Below are positions 58,900 to 64,000 of a DNA stretch of 64,000 nucleotides, one piece after another. How positions within the stretch are numbered: the first letter of the stretch is position 1; each line of letters starts with the position of its first letter. The position numbers and the translations under genes are program-made. Under the pieces are notes generated by a model. It saw only the letters and a program-made list of their open reading frames with translations. It ran no database searches and was not told where the DNA came from. The DNA is from Onchidella celtica (Eukaryota > Mollusca > Gastropoda > Systellommatophora > Onchidiidae): contig OZ007580.1 in the NCBI GenBank assembly GCA_963931925.1, positions 11,106,001 through 11,170,000 on the forward strand, given 5' to 3'.

Positions 58900-59230
58900 A
58901 GAGAGTATAGATGTATAGAGAGATCTCACTTCCGCCAAATCGCGAAACTAGGTCGCTGCGGTAAACAAGAAATTGAAGAATTGAAAGAGAAGGTCTTCAC
59001 CAAAGATAGTGTGCATATCTGTTTGCTGTGGTTTGTTCATGTTTTTGGGCTGATTGAAACTATTTACAACTGTTTGTGCGCTCCTGCGCCCCGTGGAAAT
59101 GCACAAACGGATATTGTTTACCGCAGCGACCTACTTTCCGCTCCATGCTAACAGTGGTTTTTCAGAGCCTCCCGTGTCTCGCAGTGCAAATCGACCAATA
59201 GTGAACCCTCTCTATACATCTATACTCTCT
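58900..59230. mobile_element. 331-bp hairpin-forming MITE with 9-bp target duplication
   Basis: The ends AGAGAGTATAGATGTATAGAG and its complement are inverted repeats of about 21 bp. A second inverted pair, TAGGTCGCTGCGGTAAACAA and TTGTTTACCGCAGCGACCTA, lies inside at 58949 and 59116. It is flanked by GCGGATACC (58891-58899) and GCAGATACC (59231-59239), an 8-of-9 match. It is the only copy found in the window. The superfamily is not assigned. Confidence 0.7.
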
Positions 59231-59239
59231 GCAGATACC

Positions 59240-59945
59240 TTCGCAATTCGATATGGGACGAAAGAAAAAAAAAAAAAAAACACACGAAAGATTTCGAATA
59301 CGGTTAGATATTATATTTATGGTTTTATAAAAGCATTATTCTGCCCTTGGCACTTTACATCAAAACTAAAGGTTATTCAAAACATAATGATTCCGTGGTG
59401 CTATGTGACACTCAAAGTTTTGCGCACTAATGTTGTGTTCCAGTGAAACGTGGCAATGTGGAACACATTATGGTGTAACAGAGATTTTTTAAGATCTATA
59501 GATGTTATAATTATTTGAAAGGCATCATAGTGGATCGTAGTTTTACATGAACACAAAGCTTTACTTCTACACAAAAACGTATCATAATAAACGGAAACTT
59601 TTAGGCTCGTGACGCGATGAATCAAGTCTGATCTGTTAGGTTGTCAGATGTGTACTATATAGAGCGAAAAGGCACCTCGCGCACTGTCTATACCGACGCA
59701 AAGCTGCTCCAGTAGTTTGGGCCTGTCAAAACTATCCTGAGTTAGCTAGCGGAAAGAGACCTCTCCCACGGATCAAAACAGACTAAAAAAAAAATACAAA
59801 AAAACTTGACATAGTGTGTCACCAGCCTTTATGTTTCAGGCTTAGTCTAGAGGCCCTCGTAGTAGAATGAGGAATTCACAGGGACGAAAGCTTTTATACA
59901 GTATACAGTAAGTTGCTACATTGTGAAGCAGAAGACATTTCTAAA
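59240..59945. other. No gene recognised
   Basis: AT-rich with an A run at 59263-59280 just after the MITE. The 130-codon frame at 59054-59446 begins inside the MITE and is not supported. Confidence 0.5.
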
Positions 59946-60171
59946 GTTTGCAAAGACAAGGTTGAAAATACACCAGTAGCAGATAATTTTACAAAGACAC
60001 AATACTTGAGCCATGACTGCTACACAGACGTATGGTAGTGTAGACATACTATGAAATAAGAGAGATGTATTTTCAGTTTCATAGACAGAGTTGAAAAGCA
60101 TTCGTAGTAGATAATGTCACAGAGACACTATACTTAAGCTTTGACTACTACATAGAGACGTGTGATAGCAT
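59946..60171 (+). repeat. Diverged tandem duplication, 131-bp period
   Basis: Two units starting at about 59946 and 60077 share AGTAGATAAT-type, CACAGAGACAC-type, ATACTT and GACTACTACA-type blocks in order. Confidence 0.7.
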
Positions 60172-60660
60172 CATAAGCGAATCAGGCCAGACCACAACAG
60201 GGAGTATAGACAGCACAGTGAATATAGGCGGATGGATCAGAGAGATCACGGGGCAAATTGGCAGGTATGTAAAGACAAGCCGCCATTGATTGCCTGCTAT
60301 TGACTAGCAATCGATGCGTGATTACCCGGATAATTGTACATAATTTGTGTCAAACATAATTGACCTACCAACCACGAGCATTGATCTGCGTGCGTTACCA
60401 CTCGTCATTGTTTGTACACTCGAGACACTGAGAGTAAGTAGTGTACTTGCATTGTTTGCGTAACAAGTTCGGAGAGGTTTCTCGCCGGGCCTTTTCTTTC
60501 TCCTTCCCTATAGAATTAATTCCACCCCGGGTGTTGATTACAAGTGGTGAAATGCATTTTTGTACAAGGAGGTTTCTTTGTGAACCAATCTGATGTTTCT
60601 TCAATTAGATTTTTTTTCAAGACGTCCTGATAGAAAAAAAGTGCGAGGAATTTCAATATT
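60172..60660. other. No gene recognised
   Basis: Unremarkable sequence. Confidence 0.5.
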
Positions 60661-60661
60661 A

Positions 60662-60678
60662 AAGAGAGAAGAGAGAGA

Positions 60679-60746
<68 letters not shown>

Positions 60747-60748
60747 AG

Positions 60749-60838
<90 letters not shown>
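60662..60838 (+). repeat. GA microsatellite
   Basis: About 175 bp of GA repeat with a few interruptions. Arg/Glu and Ser/Leu frames are compositional. Confidence 0.95.
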
Positions 60839-60947
60839 CAATTTCATGGGGTAGTATTTAATTGGTTATATTCACCCATTATGATAAGGGAAACAACGGA
60901 AATATATTGACACTTTTTGTAGAAAGGCGTTCTTTTACTGATCAAAC

Positions 60948-61050
60948 GTCTTCAGCGCCACCGGATTGAGGCCGCAGTCCAGAAAGAGCAAGGTGGAGGC
61001 CCTTGGTGGACGACCTATGCCCCACACAGGGTTCAAGGGTTTAACTCAAG
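60948..61050 (+). mobile_element. LINE 3' end fragment, second copy
   Basis: The plus strand encodes ERARWRPLVDDLCPTQGSRV and a stop, matching the end of the fragment at 6795-6985. A short tail (TTTAACTCAAG) leads straight into the minisatellite at 61055. Confidence 0.7.
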
Positions 61051-61054
61051 TATG

Positions 61055-61315
61055 TCAACCACATATGGCTACACAAGTAACCACATATCCTTTCTTTCAT
61101 TAATCACACATGGCTACACAAGTTACAACATAATCTTTCTTTCAGTAATCACACGTGGCTACACAAATAATCCCATATTATTCTTTCTTTTAGTAGTCAC
61201 ATTTGTCTACACAGTAACCACTTGCTCTTTCTGTCAATAATCACATATGGCTACACAAGTAACCCCCATATTCTTTCTTTCAGTAATCACATATTATGGC
61301 TACACAAGTAACTAA
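61055..61315 (+). repeat. Minisatellite of about 44 bp, diverged array
   Basis: Six or so units containing CACATATGGCTACACAAGTA and TTTCTTTCAGTAATCACA. This is the reverse complement of the array at 63340-63545. The units are diverged here and nearly uniform there. Confidence 0.85.
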
Positions 61316-61324
61316 CATAATTCT

Positions 61325-61445
<121 letters not shown>

Positions 61446-61649
61446 GTAGGTCATAGCAAGACCTGGCATTTCTTAATCAGGAGAAAGAGCAATCAATATA
61501 GCGCCTCGCAATTTCACGTAGCGATGTGACTTTTTCTATGACACAATTATATTCCAAAATGCGGGAAAACAGAGGTCAATAAATGAAATCATCGTGATTA
61601 ATATTACAGAACAATTTGGCCACAATTTCATTTTTCGGTCTAAGATTTA

Positions 61650-62083
61650 GTGAACGGTTGTAAAAATTACAATCTTTACTTTATCTTTTCTGACGAGCAA
61701 CAGAAACTGGGGGCTAGGTTTCTGTACACTGTACCACACCCAGTCAAGTCTCTTTCGAATCGGTTTTAGTACAAAGGTTTTTGCTGTTGGTGGACCCAAA
61801 TTGTGGATCAACGTCAGCATTGACGCCAGGAAAAGTGAAAATATCATATTTATTTAATAACTCAAAATAGAATTTTTGGGACCGTTTTTCTTCCACATTG
61901 AATGATGTCCTTTTTGGGGTCTCGGGGGTTTGAGGGTGAGAGTAGATTAAGTTTTGTTGATGTTTGTGAGTGGGAGCATGATGAACTGATCTTATGCTGA
62001 ACCTGTTTCTTACAGCGCATCATTTTTTTAATATTTTTTTTTTGTTGCGGATTTGAGCCCTATACAAGCTAAGTATTTATATT

Positions 62084-62114
<31 letters not shown>

Positions 62115-62115
62115 T
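61650..62115 (+). mobile_element. LINE 3' end, relative of 25690-26165
   Basis: Decayed coding sequence is followed by TTGAATGATGTCC, GTGAGTGGGAGCATGATG, ACTGATCTTATG and GCGGATTTGAGCCCTATAC, collinear with 26000-26165, then ATT repeats (62079-62115). It supports one LINE family with at least two truncated copies here. Confidence 0.65.
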
Positions 62116-62224
62116 ATTTTATATGGGTTACAGTTAAGTGGGACATCGCACAATAGTGGGACGGAACAAGCATTATCTCACTAGTTGACTCAAAGGAATA
62201 AGTTCAAATCTGAATCAGAACAAC

Positions 62225-62490
62225 GTTATGGTGTAGTTGTGTCCCTGCCTGCTTGCATACAGGATGTAGACAACCCGAGCCAGCCACAAACCCTGCGTCA
62301 ATCCGACATAGATCTGTGTAGGATTTTGGTCGGGTTGGCAGAATTAAACTAGAACAGATTTCTATCCACCAACTCTACATCGGTGAGATGTCGTAACCAG
62401 CAGATCTACCTCGGAACTTCGTCATTCCTACGACCAAACTTGACGTCAATCCTACGCGTCGGATTTCTGTAGGAATGCTAGCTGAGTTAT
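62225..62490 (+). repeat. Dispersed repeat, partner of 42995-43145
   Basis: Contains CGTCAATCCGACATAGATC near one end, GACGTCAATCCTACGCGTCG near the other, and GAGATGTCGTAACCAGCAGA inside. The longer of the two copies. Confidence 0.5.
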
Positions 62491-62544
62491 TTTTGCCCTT
62501 CCGTTGGACTTAATACTTAAACTAAACACAGACAAAGTTAAAAT

Positions 62545-62940
62545 TTGTATACTTTTTTAATCCCATTCAGGAAATTTGCCTTTGTGTCATTGCAGCTCAG
62601 TTACAATTGGAGCAGACATGTCGTGGCCACAGTGCAGCGCCGGTGGGCAGTGTGTGTGTGTTTTTTTAAGTAGAGGGGGGGAGGGCGGTGGTAAGGATAA
62701 ATTTTATTTCATTTTGCACGGGCAGCGGCCTGTTCGGCCTGCTATTCTCGATTTCCAACTGTCAAGGTATCTTTAACGTTTTTCGTCCTTATCCGAGAAG
62801 ACTAGGTACTCAGTTCCACGTGCCATAGGATCAGGGATGGACAGCAAAATTTCAACATGCCTGCACCGACCGGGGATCGAACCCGGTACCTTCGGCAAGA
62901 GAGGTGAGCTCCATGCATCCATGCCATCGTGTGGCCCAAA
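62545..62940 (-). mobile_element. SINE copy, tail A
   Basis: On the minus strand: a head with an intact B box (GGTTCGATCCC), CAGGCATGTTGAAATTTTGC, TCTCGGATAAGGACGAAAAA, a short deletion in the core, GGCCGAACAGGCCGCTGCCC, then tail A with GCGCTGCACTGTGGCCACG and a TATACAAATTT end. The A-box part is degraded. Confidence 0.8.
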
Positions 62941-63239
62941 TGCATGTCCTTCAGCAATTAAACTGGCTTATTATTTGTCATGCCATGGAAAACAGCATAC
63001 AAGTATGCAGAGAGGGAAACTGTATAATTTTTTTCATGGTTTTCCAGCCATCTTTTTTTCCCCACAATTCGTGTTTTAATATTCCAACCTTACCAAGGAT
63101 AACAGACTTAAGTATCAAAATGGTCGAAAACTTCACCAGATTTAGCGCTTAATCACTTTTGTGCATATTATCACTTCAGCGTACCGCTTTTAACAAAATA
63201 GTCTATCACTTCTTTCTATCTGTGCAAGATTCAAGCTGG

Positions 63240-63343
63240 TTTACAGACGAGACCCCACGAGAGTCGCAGCATTTTTGCTTCGTTTGCAGTTGATTTTTGC
63301 CATGTTGTCTAGGGACTCCCGCGGTTTCGTTTGCTTCGGGGGC
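63240..63343 (-). mobile_element. LINE fragment, partner of 6885-6985
   Basis: The minus strand shares GACAACATGGCAAA, ATCAACT, AAAAATGCTG and CTCTCGTGGG with the LINE relic at 6795-6985. It lacks the C-terminal end. It directly abuts the 44-bp minisatellite. Confidence 0.6.
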
Positions 63344-63545
63344 TACTTGTGTAGCCATATGTGGTTACTGAAAGAAAAATATGTGGTTACTTGTGTAGCC
63401 ATCTGTGGTTACTGAAAGAAAAATATGTGGTTACTTGTGTAGCCATATGTGGTTACTGAAAGAAAAATATGTGGTTACTTGTGTAGCCATATGTGGTTAC
63501 TGAAAGAAAAATGTGTGGCTACTTGTGTAGCCATATGTAGTTAAT
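63340..63545 (+). repeat. 44-bp minisatellite, 4-5 units
   Basis: ACTTGTGTAGCCATATGTGG starts at 63345, 63389, 63433, 63477 and 63521, exactly 44 bp apart, with TTACTGAAAGAAAAATATG in between. Units are almost identical, so the array is young. It is the reverse complement of 61055-61315. Confidence 0.95.
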
Positions 63546-63699
63546 TAATTGCCTTTTTCCACAGTCGCGTATTTGTGCTTACAGGCCTGATAATTTGTAT
63601 TTAAAGCAAAACATTCACTGTCTTCAAGAAATACATTGATTGTCTATAAATCGCTGGTCCTACCGCGAAACTGCACAATCGTATTCATACAACTCTCTG

Positions 63700-63750
63700 T
63701 CCCCCCCCCCCCACCCCCCCTCTCTCTCTCTCCCTCTCTCTCTCCCTCTC
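63700..63750 (+). repeat. C and CT tract
   Basis: C homopolymer followed by CT repeats. Confidence 0.9.
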
Positions 63751-63804
63751 AAACAAACATGACATAATTATATTCCCCTCTCCTTTGCTCTCTGTCCGCT
63801 TATC

Positions 63805-63962
63805 ATTATTATCTATCTATTTGTTTACCTATCTGTCTATGTCTATCCGTTTGTACATCCAGCCATCTATTCATCCATCCACCCATTCCACCCAATCGTT
63901 TATCCATCCATCCATCCATCCATCCATCCATCCATCCATCCATCCATCAATCCATCCATCCA
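63805..63962 (+). repeat. ATCT/ATCC microsatellite
   Basis: Degenerate TATC and GTCC repeats pass into nearly perfect CATC/ATCC repeats (63902-63962). Confidence 0.95.
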
Positions 63963-64000
63963 TACTTATAAAGAGGATTTTATTGTTTTACCATTAGTCG

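Noticed and set aside
59054-59446. A 130-codon frame
   Set aside because: It starts inside the 331-bp MITE and crosses an A homopolymer.

Overview
The window looks like non-coding DNA from an animal genome, most likely a marine mollusc (perhaps a gastropod). The basis is the mix of repeats: BovB/RTE-like and I-type LINEs, tRNA-derived SINEs with a conserved core, several MITE families, and very long tetranucleotide and dinucleotide arrays. The host assignment is an inference. I found no convincing host protein-coding exon, host tRNA, rRNA or CRISPR. The long open frames belong to retrotransposons or to simple repeats that happen to lack stops.

Layout. 0-8.8 kb: unremarkable AT-rich DNA with two MITE families (one with TTAA duplications, one with 8-bp duplications), two SINEs and a LINE 3' fragment. 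8.8-21 kb: two solo LTRs of one family in opposite orientation (8827-10014 and 19509-20715), each with its own 5-bp target duplication. Between them lie a 1.45-kb CTGT-type array, a TCTA array, a 5'-truncated LINE and a nearly complete I-type LINE with endonuclease, reverse transcriptase and RNase H. 21-30 kb: SINE and LINE fragments, further MITEs and a GGT tract. 30.1-34.4 kb: a LINE on the minus strand with one uninterrupted 1075-residue frame. 34.4-36 kb: an RNase H-bearing LINE relic split by a SINE. 36-51 kb: SINEs, LINE 3' ends and simple repeats. 51.0-52.9 kb: a SINE followed directly by 36 copies of a 41-bp satellite. 53-64 kb: SINE, MITE, LINE and minisatellite pieces.

The most notable system is one tRNA-derived SINE family with 13 copies in 64 kb. 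A shared core is joined to at least two different heads and two different tails. In one copy (51035-51437) the tail plus the adjoining target-site duplication appears to have become the repeat unit of the neighbouring satellite. The intact LINE frames at 15.2-19.1 and 30.3-33.5 kb could represent the kind of machinery that moves such SINEs, but no tail match between them and the SINE was found.
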